Positions 16,810 to 26,240 of a stretch of DNA of 64,000 nt are shown here, piece after piece. The notes below the pieces were generated by a model. The model saw nothing but the letters and a program-made list of their open reading frames with translations. It had not been told where the DNA came from and did not search any database. Made by a program: the position numbers and the translations under genes. The DNA comes from Parvibaculum sp039680535. Its GTDB lineage: Bacteria > Pseudomonadota > Alphaproteobacteria > Parvibaculales > Parvibaculaceae. Where the stretch lies: the NCBI RefSeq assembly GCF_039680535.1, contig NZ_JBDKSS010000017.1, positions 1 through 64,000 on the forward strand, in the 5' to 3' direction. Position 1 is the stretch's first letter; every line of letters starts with the position of its first letter.

Positions 16810-18056
16810 GCGGCCCCCCGGATGATGTCAACGGGCCGAACTTCGGATGCCTTGTGCGCCGGGTACCAGGCCGCCACGATCGCCGAAACCAGCGCGAAGA
16901 CGCCGCCGATCGCATAGGGACGGAAGCTCCAGTCGAGCACGAAGCCTTGTCTCTCCGTCATTCCCGGCACTGTGAACTTGAGCGTCGAGACAGCCTCGAG
17001 AAGGCCGCGCCCGATGCCCCACCCGAGCGACATGCCCAGCAGCCCGACCAGAATTCCCTGAATGAGGAAAATGAGCTGTATGTCGAAGGCGTGAAATCCC
17101 ATGGACATCATGATCGCGATGTCGCGCCGTTTTTCCATTACGACAGTTGAGATGATGTTGAATATTCCAAATGCGGCAACGACCATGATCGCGCTGACGA
17201 TCGAATAGGTGATGGCGTTTCGAATGACGAAGAGTCCGAGAATGTCGCGGTTCACTTCCTGCCACGACTCGGAACGGTAGCCCCACCTCGCCTCGAGACC
17301 TGCGGCGAACGTCTCGGCATCGTCGGGATTTGGAATCTTGATGCGTATCTGGTTCGCGATGAAGGCCTTGTCGAGCAGGACCTGCGCGTTCTTCAGGAGG
17401 ACGTAGACCTGCCCCTCATCGAGCAGAAGGTTCCCGACATGAAAGATGCCGACTACCTTCATGCGCTTGACGAGGCCCGATGGAGCAATGACGGTCGCGA
17501 GATCGTCCATCTTGAGGCCGAGCTTTTGCGACATGCCGGAGCCGATGACGATGCCGTCTGCCGTCGTCTTAAGCCGGTCGAGGCTCCCCTCACGCATGTC
17601 GCTTTCGACCTGGGTGAGAAACTTCTCCTTGGCCGGATCGATACCGGCGACCGAGGCGCTCACATCCTTGTTGGCGTAGCGCACGATAATCTGGCCGGTG
17701 AGCGCGGCTTCCGCTATGACGCCGCTGCGCTGGGACAGCTCCTCGACCTTCGCGCCATAATTCTTGATGCCGCGCAGATATTCGCGCGGCTTGGTGCGAA
17801 CGAGCGAGATCGCCCCCGTTGGATAGGCAAGAAAGACCGGCTGCGTCGTCGGATTGCGAAACTCGTCCTTGATCGTGATATGCGGCGCATTGTTGACGAG
17901 CCGCTGCGTGAAATCCTGCTCGGACCCCGACATGATCGACGAGGTCGCGATGAAGAAGCCGACCCCCAGAGCCACACCCAGCATTGAGACGAGCGTCTGC
18001 CGCCGCCTGTTGGCGAGCTGGGCAATCGCGATGGACAGGGCGACGCGCCAGAGCAT
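16806..18056 (-). CDS. ABC transporter permease, FtsX/MacB family
   Basis: A 416-residue inner-membrane protein with the MacB/LolC arrangement: one N-terminal TM (about 20-40, LVSMLGVALGVGFFIATSSI), a large periplasmic domain (about 45-275), and three C-terminal TMs containing IVSAIMVVAAFGIFNIISTV and VMEKRRDIAIMMSMGFHAF, the FtsX-family signature. It ends overlapping the ATPase start. With the adaptor it probably forms a mechanotransmission exporter rather than a classical transporter. Confidence 0.88.
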   Translation of the reverse strand: MLWRVALSIAIAQLANRRRQTLVSMLGVALGVGFFIATSSIMSGSEQDFTQRLVNNAPHITIKDEFRNPTTQPVFLAYPTGAISLVRTKPREYLRGIKNYGAKVEELSQRSGVIAEAALTGQIIVRYANKDVSASVAGIDPAKEKFLTQVESDMREGSLDRLKTTADGIVIGSGMSQKLGLKMDDLATVIAPSGLVKRMKVVGIFHVGNLLLDEGQVYVLLKNAQVLLDKAFIANQIRIKIPNPDDAETFAAGLEARWGYRSESWQEVNRDILGLFVIRNAITYSIVSAIMVVAAFGIFNIISTVVMEKRRDIAIMMSMGFHAFDIQLIFLIQGILVGLLGMSLGWGIGRGLLEAVSTLKFTVPGMTERQGFVLDWSFRPYAIGGVFALVSAIVAAWYPAHKASEVRPVDIIRGAA

Positions 18057-18068
18057 GCGGCCCTCCGC

Positions 18069-19073
18069 CTATGGGGTTGCGACGCGCAGCCGTGCGCCGG
18101 GCTTGAGCGTCGATGGCGGATTGAGGATGACAATGGCGCGGTCGCCGAGACCTGTCCTGATCTCGGCCTTGTCCTTGGCTACCGCGCCGAGCTCAACCTT
18201 CACTTGCACCGCGCGGCCATCGACAATGGTCCAGACTGCGCCGCCCGACAGGGCTGAAACCGGAACGAGAAGCGCGTTCTCCTGCTTGCGGACCACGATA
18301 TTGATTTCCGTCGTCATGCCCGAAAGAAGCGGCGTGTCGGAAGGCAGCGCAATGTGGACGCGATAGGTTCGCGCCACGGGATCGCCATAGGGTGTGATGT
18401 CAGCAACGGTGCCCCTGAGCACCTCACCATTGAATGCGTCCGCGCGGATCAGTGCCTCCTGACCCGGCTTCACCTTGGTGATGTCTTCCTCATCGACCTC
18501 CGCGTCGATCTGGAGCGCGGAAGGATCGCCGACAATGAAAAGCGTCTGCTGCGGCTGCACCATGTCGCCGACCTTGAGCTGCTGCTCCGAGCGAAGAACG
18601 ACGCCCGCAATCGGTGCGCGAATATAATGATCCTCAAGCTTCGCCTTCGCCGACTTGAGCGCGGCATCGGCGGCGCCAAGCGCGCTTTCCGCCTGATCGA
18701 GCGCGGCGATGCTGACATTACCGGAGCGCCGGAGCTTACGCGCTCGCACGGCGTCGGCCTCCGCCAGCTTCAGCTTCGCCTGAAGTTGGTCGACATTGGC
18801 GGCGTCTTCCCCGAGATCTATGACGGCAAGGACATCTCCCGCCGCGATGCGATCACCCTCTTTCGCCTTCAACTCGATGACTCGACCCGAAATCTTCGAT
18901 CCGGTCTCGGCATAGCTGCGTGGCTCGACGGTGCCTGTCGCATAGACCGCCTCGACGGCAAGGCCTCGCTCGGGCTTCGTTACCGCGACGGCAGGCGGGC
19001 GCAGCAGAAAGAATGCGCCGACAGCGAGGCACACGGCGACAGCAACGCCAATCCATATCCACCTGTTCAGCAA
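18069..19073 (-). CDS. Periplasmic adaptor, HlyD/MacA (RND-type) family
   Basis: A 334-residue membrane-fusion protein. An N-terminal TM anchor (IWIGVAVAVCLAVGAFFLL) is followed by the lipoyl half-motif region (SKISGRVIELKAKEGDRIAA), a helical hairpin (about 80-150), the second lipoyl half (HYIRAPIAGVVLRSEQQLKV) and the barrel domain. The longest frame begins with TTG, and no earlier ATG fits. It lies 12 bases upstream of the permease and completes the three-gene exporter. No outer-membrane channel gene is nearby. Confidence 0.87.
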   Translation of the reverse strand: MLNRWIWIGVAVAVCLAVGAFFLLRPPAVAVTKPERGLAVEAVYATGTVEPRSYAETGSKISGRVIELKAKEGDRIAAGDVLAVIDLGEDAANVDQLQAKLKLAEADAVRARKLRRSGNVSIAALDQAESALGAADAALKSAKAKLEDHYIRAPIAGVVLRSEQQLKVGDMVQPQQTLFIVGDPSALQIDAEVDEEDITKVKPGQEALIRADAFNGEVLRGTVADITPYGDPVARTYRVHIALPSDTPLLSGMTTEINIVVRKQENALLVPVSALSGGAVWTIVDGRAVQVKVELGAVAKDKAEIRTGLGDRAIVILNPPSTLKPGARLRVATP

Positions 19074-19201
19074 GACGACGCCCCGTTCTCCCGCTAGTCC
19101 GGCAATTCATCCATTCAAATTAGCCGGGCTTGAGGGTCCCGGCCAGTCCGGCGATTTACCTAGGCAGTATAGCTCCTTAGAATCTAAACGGTTCGAAATC
19201 A

Positions 19202-22200
19202 TCAATGAAAGTCCCTGCTTTTCGGCAGGAACCGTGCTGCCCTCAATTGCTGCTCCTCGGCCATTGCGAGCTTCCTCTGGCGCGCGTCGGGAGATGCATT
19301 CCTTACATGATCGTTATGGGAGAGATTGGCATCGCCGATCTCTCCCAGCGACGACAGGCCGGACAGTTCATGCGTCAGGTCTTCGAGTTCGTCGGCGATC
19401 ACATGCACGACCATGCCCTCCCTCTGCACACGGCCTTTCACGGCAAGGAGCCTCGATGTCAGAACGATGCGCCGGTAACGTTCATAGGTTCGTGGCCAGA
19501 TGACGATATTGGCAATGCCCGTCTCGTCCTCCAGCGTCGCGAATATGACGCCGCTCGCCGTGCCCGGCCGCTGCCGCACGAGAACGAGGCCTGCGAGTTT
19601 TACTCGGGCATCAGCATCGATTTCCGCGAGCCACGCATGCGTAACGACGCCACGCGCACTCAGCCGGTTGCGAAGGAAAGCGAGCGGATGCGCCTTCAGG
19701 GAGAGGCGTATCGTCGCGTAGTCGAGTACGACATGCTCGCCGAGTGGCATGGTCGGGAGCTGCATTTCCTCCTCTCGCTGAAATCCGCCCTCCTCGAGCG
19801 CAGCGAAAAGAGGCAACGCAACGGGTTTCACTCCACTCTGCCCGTCGCCATATCCGCCAAGCCCACGCACGGCCCAAAGCGCCGCGCGCCGGTCGAGCCC
19901 CAGCGATCTGAAAGCGTCTGCATCGGCGAGCTTTTCGATGGTGCGAGGCGCAAGCCCTGTCCTGAGCCAAAGATGGCGCACGGAATCGAAACCCTTTCCC
20001 CTCACCTCCATGACCTTCTCCCCTGTCTCGCCTTGCACGCCCTTCACCTGCCTTATGCCAAGCCGCACGGCGCGGAGCGCTTTTCCCGGCACCGCTTCGA
20101 GCGTGCAATCCCAATCGCTGAAGTTCACATCGACGGCGCGCATCTCCACACCATGTTCGCGGGCATCGCGGACGAGCTGAGCCGGGGCATAGAAGCCCAT
20201 GGGCTGCGAATTGAGGATCGCCGCGCAGAAGACATCCGGATAATGGCATTTGATCCAGGCGGAAACATAAGCAAGCAGTGCGAAGCTCGCCGCATGGCTT
20301 TCCGGAAATCCGTAATCGGCAAAGCCCTCGATCTGCTTGAAGCAACGTTCGGCGAAATCAGGATCGTAATCATTGGCGATCATGCCGGAGATGAATTTCT
20401 CCCGGTACTTGCCGATAGTTCCGACGCGACGGAAAGCGGCCATGGCGCGACGCAACTGATCTGCCTCGCCGGGCGTGAAGCCCGCCGCGACGATGGCCAT
20501 TTTCATCGCCTGCTCCTGAAAGAGCGGCACGCCCAGCGTCTTCCTCAACACCTCTTCCAGAGCAGGCGACGGATAATCCACCTCATCGGGATTTTCGCGC
20601 CGCTTCAAATAGGGATGAACCATGCCGCCCTGAATGGGCCCCGGCCGCACGATCGCGACTTCAACGACGAGATCGTAGAAATTTCGGGGCTTGAGGCGCG
20701 GCAGCATCGACATCTGCGCCCTGCTTTCCACCTGAAAGACGCCGATGCTGTCGGCCTTGCAAAGCATGTCATAGACTGCGGCATCACCCTGCGGCACCGT
20801 CGCAAGGTCAAGCTTGAGGCCGTAATGCTCATCAATAAGTTCGAAGGCGCGGCGGATGCAGGAGAGCATACCGAGCGCTAGCACATCGATTTTCAGAATG
20901 CCGAGCGTGTCGAGATCGTCCTTGTCCCACTCGACGAAAGTCCGCTCCGCCATTGCCGCATTGCCGATAGGCACCACTTCTTCGAGCGGCCCCTTCGTGA
21001 TGACGAAGCCACCCACATGCTGCGAAAGATGACACGGAAAGCCGATGAGTTCGGCTGCGAGCGCAAGCGCCATTTCAAGGCGTGGATCGGCGGGATCGAG
21101 CCCTGTCTCCCGCGCATCCTCGCCCGACACACCACGATTGGACCAGCCCCACGTCGAACGCGCCAACGCATTGATGACGTCTTCCGAAAGGCCGAAGACC
21201 TTGCCGACATCGCGGATGGCGCTGCGCGAGCGATAGGAAATGACGGTCGAGGCAATGCCTGCGCGGTCGCGCCCGTATTTCCCGTAGATGTACTGAATCA
21301 CTTCCTCGCGTCGCTCATGCTCGAAATCGACATCAATGTCCGGTGGCTCATTGCGGTCCTTCGAAACGAAGCGTTCAAAGAGAAGATCGATTTCGGTCGG
21401 ATTGACAGAGGTGATGCCGAGGCAATAGCAGACGGTGGAATTCGCCGCCGATCCGCGCCCCTGACAGAGAATGCCAAGGCTTCGGGCATGGCAGACAATG
21501 TCATGCACGGTCAGAAAATATGGCGCGTAGCGCATCTCCTCGATCAGTGCGAGTTCATGCTCGATCGTTGCAGAAATCTTCTCCGGCACACCGTCAGGAA
21601 AACGCCAGGCTGCCCCTTCACTCGTCAAGCGAACGAGCAGTTCTTGTGGCGTTTCATTCTCCGAGAACGTGTCGGCGGGATATTCATATTTGAGTTCGTC
21701 GAGCGAGAAGCGGCAGCGCTCCATGATCTTCAGGCTCTCGTCGAGCGCTTCCGGCAGATGCGGGAAAAGCCGCGTCATTTCCGCATCGGATTTCAGATGG
21801 CGTTCCGCATTGGCTTCGAGGCGGAAGCCTGCCGTCTCCAATGTGCAATGCTCGCGGATACAGGTCAGAACATCCTGCAGAGGCCGGCGTTCGGGTGCGT
21901 GGTAGAGCACGTCGTTCGTGACCACCAACCTGGCGTCCGCATCGCGAGCGAGACGTTCAAGCCCCATGAAACGCCGCGCATCGTTTCCGTCATATCGGGG
22001 CGCCAGCCCAAGCCAGACCGAGCCCGAAAACGCCTTTGCCAATATCCGCAGCGCATCACCGAAATTCGGCGATGGATCGTCTGGCGGCATAGCGATGAAG
22101 CAATGCCCTTCGCCATAGGCAAGAATATCGCCGAGCGTCAGATGGCATTCTCCCTTCCTCGCGCGCCTGTTGCCGAGAGTGAGAAGCTTCGCCAGCCTGC

Positions 22201-22477
22201 CATAGGCGGCGCGATCTTCCGGATAGGCGATGACCTCGAATCCATCCTCCGTCACGAGCCGCGCGCCGACGAGAAGGCGAACTCCATTCGCTTTCGCCGA
22301 TGCATGCATGCGCACCACGCCCGCCAGAGTGTTGCGATCCGCGACACCGATAGCGGTGAGTTCCAGCGCCTTCGCAGCCAGCACCAGCTCGTCCGCATGG
22401 GAACCGCCATGCAGGAAACTGAAATTCGTCATCACGGCAAGTTCGGCGAAACCGCCCTTGCGGGAAAAGCGGATCAT
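19202..22477 (-). CDS. dnaE2: Error-prone DNA polymerase DnaE2 (ImuC)
   Basis: A 1091-residue C-family polymerase of the DnaE2/ImuC type. The N-terminal PHP domain begins AELAVMTNFSFLHGGSHADE; the catalytic palm holds PPDIDVDFEHERREEV, and the C-terminal OB region is present. DnaE2 performs damage-tolerant, mutagenic synthesis together with ImuA and ImuB and the sliding clamp. The ATG chosen is preceded by AGGAGAG; the frame is open 50 codons upstream into imuB, but those residues are not DnaE-like. It starts 19 bases after the imuB stop and probably shares its LexA-controlled promoter. Confidence 0.95.
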   Translation of the reverse strand: MIRFSRKGGFAELAVMTNFSFLHGGSHADELVLAAKALELTAIGVADRNTLAGVVRMHASAKANGVRLLVGARLVTEDGFEVIAYPEDRAAYGRLAKLLTLGNRRARKGECHLTLGDILAYGEGHCFIAMPPDDPSPNFGDALRILAKAFSGSVWLGLAPRYDGNDARRFMGLERLARDADARLVVTNDVLYHAPERRPLQDVLTCIREHCTLETAGFRLEANAERHLKSDAEMTRLFPHLPEALDESLKIMERCRFSLDELKYEYPADTFSENETPQELLVRLTSEGAAWRFPDGVPEKISATIEHELALIEEMRYAPYFLTVHDIVCHARSLGILCQGRGSAANSTVCYCLGITSVNPTEIDLLFERFVSKDRNEPPDIDVDFEHERREEVIQYIYGKYGRDRAGIASTVISYRSRSAIRDVGKVFGLSEDVINALARSTWGWSNRGVSGEDARETGLDPADPRLEMALALAAELIGFPCHLSQHVGGFVITKGPLEEVVPIGNAAMAERTFVEWDKDDLDTLGILKIDVLALGMLSCIRRAFELIDEHYGLKLDLATVPQGDAAVYDMLCKADSIGVFQVESRAQMSMLPRLKPRNFYDLVVEVAIVRPGPIQGGMVHPYLKRRENPDEVDYPSPALEEVLRKTLGVPLFQEQAMKMAIVAAGFTPGEADQLRRAMAAFRRVGTIGKYREKFISGMIANDYDPDFAERCFKQIEGFADYGFPESHAASFALLAYVSAWIKCHYPDVFCAAILNSQPMGFYAPAQLVRDAREHGVEMRAVDVNFSDWDCTLEAVPGKALRAVRLGIRQVKGVQGETGEKVMEVRGKGFDSVRHLWLRTGLAPRTIEKLADADAFRSLGLDRRAALWAVRGLGGYGDGQSGVKPVALPLFAALEEGGFQREEEMQLPTMPLGEHVVLDYATIRLSLKAHPLAFLRNRLSARGVVTHAWLAEIDADARVKLAGLVLVRQRPGTASGVIFATLEDETGIANIVIWPRTYERYRRIVLTSRLLAVKGRVQREGMVVHVIADELEDLTHELSGLSSLGEIGDANLSHNDHVRNASPDARQRKLAMAEEQQLRAARFLPKSRDFH

Positions 22478-22496
22478 CTTGCTCTCCTCATCGCCT

Positions 22497-24098
22497 TCAT
22501 CCGAAAATCCCATGCAGATACCAGCGCGGCATTTCCTCATCGCGCTGATAGAGGCCGTCGCGATAGAGCCAGAAGCGGCGGCCCTCCCTGTCTTCGACGC
22601 GGTAATAATCGCGTGTCCGCCCGCCATCGCGTCTCCACCATTCGGGTGCGATACGCTCCGGCCCTTCCGATCTCACAACGTGATGCAGAATGCGGCGCCA
22701 GCGGAAGCTGCGCGGCGGACCTTCCGGCACTTCGGCCGTCACCTCGATCTGTTCGGCGCAGGCGAGCATGCGCAAGGGCCGCCCTACCACGCCGTCGAGT
22801 TGCTGCAATTCCGGAATGCGCCAGTCATTGGGCGATATGAAAGACGCGGGCGGCATCGCCTCTCCCATTGCAGGTGTAGTTGCAACCGCGCGTTCGGGAA
22901 TATGGCTCGCGCAAGGTTTCAGGCGGCGCACGCGCGAAGGGCCGAGGCGATTGCTGATCCTGTCGATCAACGCGTCAATGTCCCGTTCGTTACCGCCTTC
23001 GCCTGACAGAGCGGATTGCGACGGTGACATGGCATCGACGGCGAGCGCTGCAAGGCTCATCGCCTCGATGCCGAAGCCCGCATCGAAATCGTCGCCGGCC
23101 TGTTTCAGCTTTTCGCGGAAGAGCCGTGCGAGATGTTTCACGTCGCGCGAGGGCGCGCTGGTGCCGGCGAGCAATCTCGTTACGTCTCCATCGACACGAA
23201 AGAGAAGAAGTTCGAGCCGCCGCGCCCCCTTCAGATCGCGCGTCAGAAGATCGCAGAGTTCGACGGCAAGACGCTCCACCGCCGTTTCAATATCCTCGAC
23301 GCGTGTCAGCCCTTCGGCGAAAAGAAGCCGCGCGCGAAAAGGCACCAAAGGCATTTCGGGAGAAATGGGTTCCGCCGCTCGGCCCAGCGCTTCGTCGAGA
23401 CGGCGCGCGACATCGGGACCGAAGCGCGCAGTGACAGGCGCGCGCGGACGCCCGTAAAGATCGCCGACCCGTTTCAGCCCAAGCCTGTGGAGCCCGTCGC
23501 AAATATTGGGCGAAAGCCGCAAGGCGCGGATGGGTAGCGTTTTAAGCGCATACTCTTCCTCGCCATCCGGCAGAACAAAGACCTGCCGCTCTCCGAAGCG
23601 GGCAAGCGCCCAGGCCGCGCCGGGCGTCCTCGCCGAAACTGCGCGCGCGGCGATGCCGAAGCCCATGAGGCGCGCCACCAGATCGTCGAGAAGCGCCGCC
23701 TCGCCGCCGAAGAGATGATCGCAGCCGGTTATGTCCATGAGAATGCCGTCTGGTTCCGAGCCAGCCCCATGCGCATCCGGCGCCGTCCAGGGCGTATAGC
23801 GCCCACACCAGTCGGCGAGTTTCTTCAGCGCGGCAGCATCGGCGGCGAGATCGGCGTCGCGCACTTCGAGACCCCGACAAAGCGCCATGGCATCGGTGAC
23901 GAGTTGCCCCTCCTCTATGCCCTCCTGTGCCGCGGCGCGATTGCGCGCGGTGATGCGGAGCCCTCCTTGCCCGGGCATGGCAAGGGCGAGCGGGCGTCTG
24001 CGATCAGGTTTCTCACCCTTTGTCTTCAGCGCCCTGAAGAGCCGATCCATCGGCCAATGCGGCAGGAAGACCGCAACGATCCGTCGCCGCCCCATCAT
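22497..24098 (-). CDS. imuB: ImuB, inactive Y-family polymerase adaptor of the mutasome
   Basis: A 533-residue DinB/Y-family-like protein. The first catalytic acidic motif is replaced by VAVFLPHWPMDRL, as in known ImuB proteins, which lack polymerase activity and bridge DnaE2 to the beta clamp. Further Y-family segments (DGILMDITGCDHLFGGEAAL, LPIRALRLSPNICDGLHRLG) follow. The frame is open 24 codons further, but a LexA box at 24119-24133 lies there, so translation must start at 24098 (or the adjacent ATG at 24095). It heads a two-gene unit with dnaE2. Confidence 0.92.
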   Translation of the reverse strand: MMGRRRIVAVFLPHWPMDRLFRALKTKGEKPDRRRPLALAMPGQGGLRITARNRAAAQEGIEEGQLVTDAMALCRGLEVRDADLAADAAALKKLADWCGRYTPWTAPDAHGAGSEPDGILMDITGCDHLFGGEAALLDDLVARLMGFGIAARAVSARTPGAAWALARFGERQVFVLPDGEEEYALKTLPIRALRLSPNICDGLHRLGLKRVGDLYGRPRAPVTARFGPDVARRLDEALGRAAEPISPEMPLVPFRARLLFAEGLTRVEDIETAVERLAVELCDLLTRDLKGARRLELLLFRVDGDVTRLLAGTSAPSRDVKHLARLFREKLKQAGDDFDAGFGIEAMSLAALAVDAMSPSQSALSGEGGNERDIDALIDRISNRLGPSRVRRLKPCASHIPERAVATTPAMGEAMPPASFISPNDWRIPELQQLDGVVGRPLRMLACAEQIEVTAEVPEGPPRSFRWRRILHHVVRSEGPERIAPEWWRRDGGRTRDYYRVEDREGRRFWLYRDGLYQRDEEMPRWYLHGIFG

Positions 24099-24118
24099 CG
24101 ACACGCCATCCGAAATAA

Positions 24119-24133
24119 GAACGAAACAGGAAC
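24119..24133 (-). promoter_or_regulatory. LexA (SOS) box upstream of imuB-dnaE2
   Basis: Read leftward GTTC-CTGTTTC-GTTC, the alphaproteobacterial LexA operator GTTC-N7-GTTC, 20 bases before the imuB ATG. Its core is nearly the same as the box before imuA, in opposite orientation. It decides the imuB start, because an operator inside the coding region is unlikely. Confidence 0.85.
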
Positions 24134-24247
24134 ATAAATCTGACTCCCTCCGGACAGAAAGGCGAGTCAAAAATTTTGACCACCCTCAACGCTCTTTCGC
24201 TTCGTTCACGCTAAGATGAAGCTTCATCCAAGGAGAGGCTGTCCGAG

Positions 24248-24508
24248 ATGGAATCCAGACGCGCATTACGAATTGGCTTTCTGGCTTGCTTCACGCTGCT
24301 TGCGGCTGCCTGTGCGGACCCCGCTGCCGAAAAGGCGCGTCTCGATGCCGTCGACAATCAGAATTGCATCGATCTCGGCTTCAAGCCCGGCACGGAGCCC
24401 TATGGCAATTGCCGGCTCAAGCTGAAGGAAATCCGCGCCAAGAACGAAAGTTCGCAATCGCCCAATCTAAATTTTGGCGTCGGCGTAGGCGTCGTTCATG
24501 GCCTTTAA
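24248..24508 (+). CDS. Small lipoprotein, paralogue of next gene
   Basis: An 86-residue predicted lipoprotein: signal peptide with lipobox LAAAC (cleavage before C22), then a mature domain with NCIDLGFKPGTEPYGNCRLK followed by LKEIRAK. The two cysteines in C-x4-GFK-x-GT-x3-Y-x-N-C are shared with the next gene and probably form a disulfide. Function unknown. It lies on the plus strand inside the imu cluster, divergent from imuB, and shares the intergenic region containing the LexA box. Confidence 0.75.
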   Translation: MESRRALRIGFLACFTLLAAACADPAAEKARLDAVDNQNCIDLGFKPGTEPYGNCRLKLKEIRAKNESSQSPNLNFGVGVGVVHGL

Positions 24509-24525
24509 ATTCTGAGGAGATCTGA

Positions 24526-24795
24526 ATGCGCAAATGGTTTGCGGTAGCAGCGCTCCTGATAGTCGCCGCATGCATCAGCCCCGAGGAACAGGCGGCGAGA
24601 GACGCCGCCCGGCGCGCGGCCGACGAACGCGAATGTCAGAGCCTCGGCTTCAAGTCCGGCTCGACCGCCTTCGCCAATTGCCTGCTGAAGCTCAAGGAGA
24701 TCCGGGCGCAGGAAGAAAATACCCGCGCCATCGATCGCGCCAATACCATGCCGCCGCCCTGGTGGGGGCCGCACTACGGCCCGCCTTATTGGTGA
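24526..24795 (+). CDS. Small lipoprotein, paralogue of previous gene
   Basis: An 89-residue predicted lipoprotein with a signal peptide ending VAAC (lipid Cys16) and a mature domain ECQSLGFKSGSTAFANCLLK then LKEIRAQ, clearly duplicated from the gene 17 bases upstream. The C-terminus is rich in Pro, Trp and Tyr (PPPWWGPHYGPPYW). GAGGAG precedes the ATG. Function unknown. It is convergent with imuA, whose stop lies 16 bases away. Confidence 0.77.
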   Translation: MRKWFAVAALLIVAACISPEEQAARDAARRAADERECQSLGFKSGSTAFANCLLKLKEIRAQEENTRAIDRANTMPPPWWGPHYGPPYW

Positions 24796-24811
24796 CGGCG
24801 CAGTTCGGCGA

Positions 24812-25618
24812 TCATCCGACCAGTTCCAGCATCTCTTCTCTTCGTATCCCGCTGTCGCCAAGCTCGCGATCCGGCGCAGAGAATTTTTGCCGCCCGACAT
24901 CCCATTCGACGAGCCAGGTCGCACCACCCTCTGCGCCGCGGCAACGCTCCAGCTTCGCATTCCAGCGTGGCCGACCAACCAGCCCCAGGGACTGGCCGGC
25001 GAAACGAGGGGGCGACGAACTGGGCGCGGCAGCGACGCGCCAGCGCGTAACGGCAACGCTCGCATCGGCGCTCTCATGCCCGGTGAAGAGGAGAAGCGGC
25101 GTCCCGCCTTCTTCCGCCGCAAGCTGCAAACGCCGCGTCGCAACGAGATCGAGCGCTTTCGCCCGCCCATCGATTTCACCGACGATTGCCGCGAAGGCAC
25201 CGAGCTTCAGTGCTTCTTCCAGCACCCAGAGAAGATCGACCTCGCGCGCGGGCGAGATCAGAACGAGCCGGGCCGGGTCGAGCCCGAAAGCGGCAAGCCC
25301 GGGTCCGTAAAGCCCGCCCATATCGAGAGAACCCCGCCCGCCTTCACACCAGAGCAGAGGAGCCGAAGGCTGGGCGCTAGCAAACTGTGCAGCGAGCGCG
25401 GCAACAAAGCCGACCCCGGCTCCCATATCGCGATAATTCACCGTCGCAACTTCATGCAGGGCATTGCGACGCAACCCGCCGCCCGGCAGGGCCTGATCGA
25501 ATGGTGCGCCCAGCGGCATGACGCCAGAAGCGCTTTCACCCACAATGTTTCCGCCCCCCTCAAAGGAGGCGATACGAGCACGCAATTCGGCAATGAGCCC
25601 GGCGGATCGTCTGGACAT
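24812..25618 (-). CDS. imuA: ImuA, RecA/SulA-like mutasome protein
   Basis: A 268-residue protein of the ImuA family, which is RecA-like but degenerate. Segments FDQALPGGGLRRNALHEVAT, LLWCEGGRGSLDMGGLYGPG and RLVLISPAREVDLLWVLEEA are typical. ImuA works with ImuB and DnaE2 in SOS mutagenesis. In most genomes imuA directly precedes imuB; here 714 bases with two plus-strand lipoprotein genes separate them. A LexA box lies 19-34 bases upstream of the ATG. Confidence 0.88.
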   Translation of the reverse strand: MSRRSAGLIAELRARIASFEGGGNIVGESASGVMPLGAPFDQALPGGGLRRNALHEVATVNYRDMGAGVGFVAALAAQFASAQPSAPLLWCEGGRGSLDMGGLYGPGLAAFGLDPARLVLISPAREVDLLWVLEEALKLGAFAAIVGEIDGRAKALDLVATRRLQLAAEEGGTPLLLFTGHESADASVAVTRWRVAAAPSSSPPRFAGQSLGLVGRPRWNAKLERCRGAEGGATWLVEWDVGRQKFSAPDRELGDSGIRREEMLELVG

Positions 25619-25637
25619 GGCGAAGATCCTCGGATTT

Positions 25638-25652
25638 GTTCCTGTTCCGTTC
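25638..25652 (-). promoter_or_regulatory. LexA (SOS) box upstream of imuA
   Basis: On the plus strand GTTC-CTGTTCC-GTTC, the exact GTTC-N7-GTTC operator of alphaproteobacterial LexA, starting 20 bases upstream of imuA. Confidence 0.88.
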
Positions 25653-25689
25653 TAATCAACACCTGTCATGAAGTCAACCATCCCCGCGC

Positions 25690-26217
25690 CTAGCGCATGC
25701 CGGACTTCAGCCGGATCGCCTCGCCATCGACGACGAAATTGCCATAGCCGTGATGATGGATGGTCTTCGGCCGCTTCTGATCGGGATCGATCCAGGCCTT
25801 CACCACCTCGAGAATGAACATGCTGTAGCGGTTCACCTCGCGCGTATCGCTGACGCGGCATTCGAGATTGGCGAAGCATTCCTTGATGAGCGGCGCGCCG
25901 ACATTCTTGGCCGGCAGCGGCGTCAGACCGAAACTCTCGAACTTGTCGATGTCGCGGCCCGACGAATTGCCGACTTCCACCACCTTCGACGCGAGCTTGC
26001 GCGCCGGAATGGCGATCACGCATTCCTTCGTCGCACGGAGCATCTCGAAGCTGTAGGCGCTGCCGACGACGCAGGCGACGAGCGGCGGCTCGAACTCGAC
26101 CATCATGTGCCAGGACATGGCCATCACATTGGCGCGGCCCTTGCGCGCCGTCGTGAGCATGACCACGGGTCCCGGTTCGAGCAGTTGATAGACCTTGGAT
26201 AAGGGTAGATCCTTCAT
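25690..26217 (-). CDS. Flavin reductase-like FMN-binding protein
   Basis: A 175-residue split-barrel protein of the flavin reductase-like family. PGPVVMLTTARKGRANVMAM is the conserved FMN-phosphate-binding strand, and CFANLECRVSDTREVNRYSM the second conserved block. Members reduce or bind flavin and often serve two-component monooxygenases, but the partner is not adjacent. The start is the ATG giving MKDLPLSKVY, preceded by GGGGTGAT; the frame is open 15 codons upstream without family similarity. Confidence 0.8.
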   Translation of the reverse strand: MKDLPLSKVYQLLEPGPVVMLTTARKGRANVMAMSWHMMVEFEPPLVACVVGSAYSFEMLRATKECVIAIPARKLASKVVEVGNSSGRDIDKFESFGLTPLPAKNVGAPLIKECFANLECRVSDTREVNRYSMFILEVVKAWIDPDQKRPKTIHHHGYGNFVVDGEAIRLKSGMR

Positions 26218-26240
26218 GGCAATCACCCCGAAATGAAGAC

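Noticed and set aside
19205..22840. Long plus-strand frames over dnaE2 and imuB
   Set aside because: They mirror the polymerase frames and show no motifs of their own.
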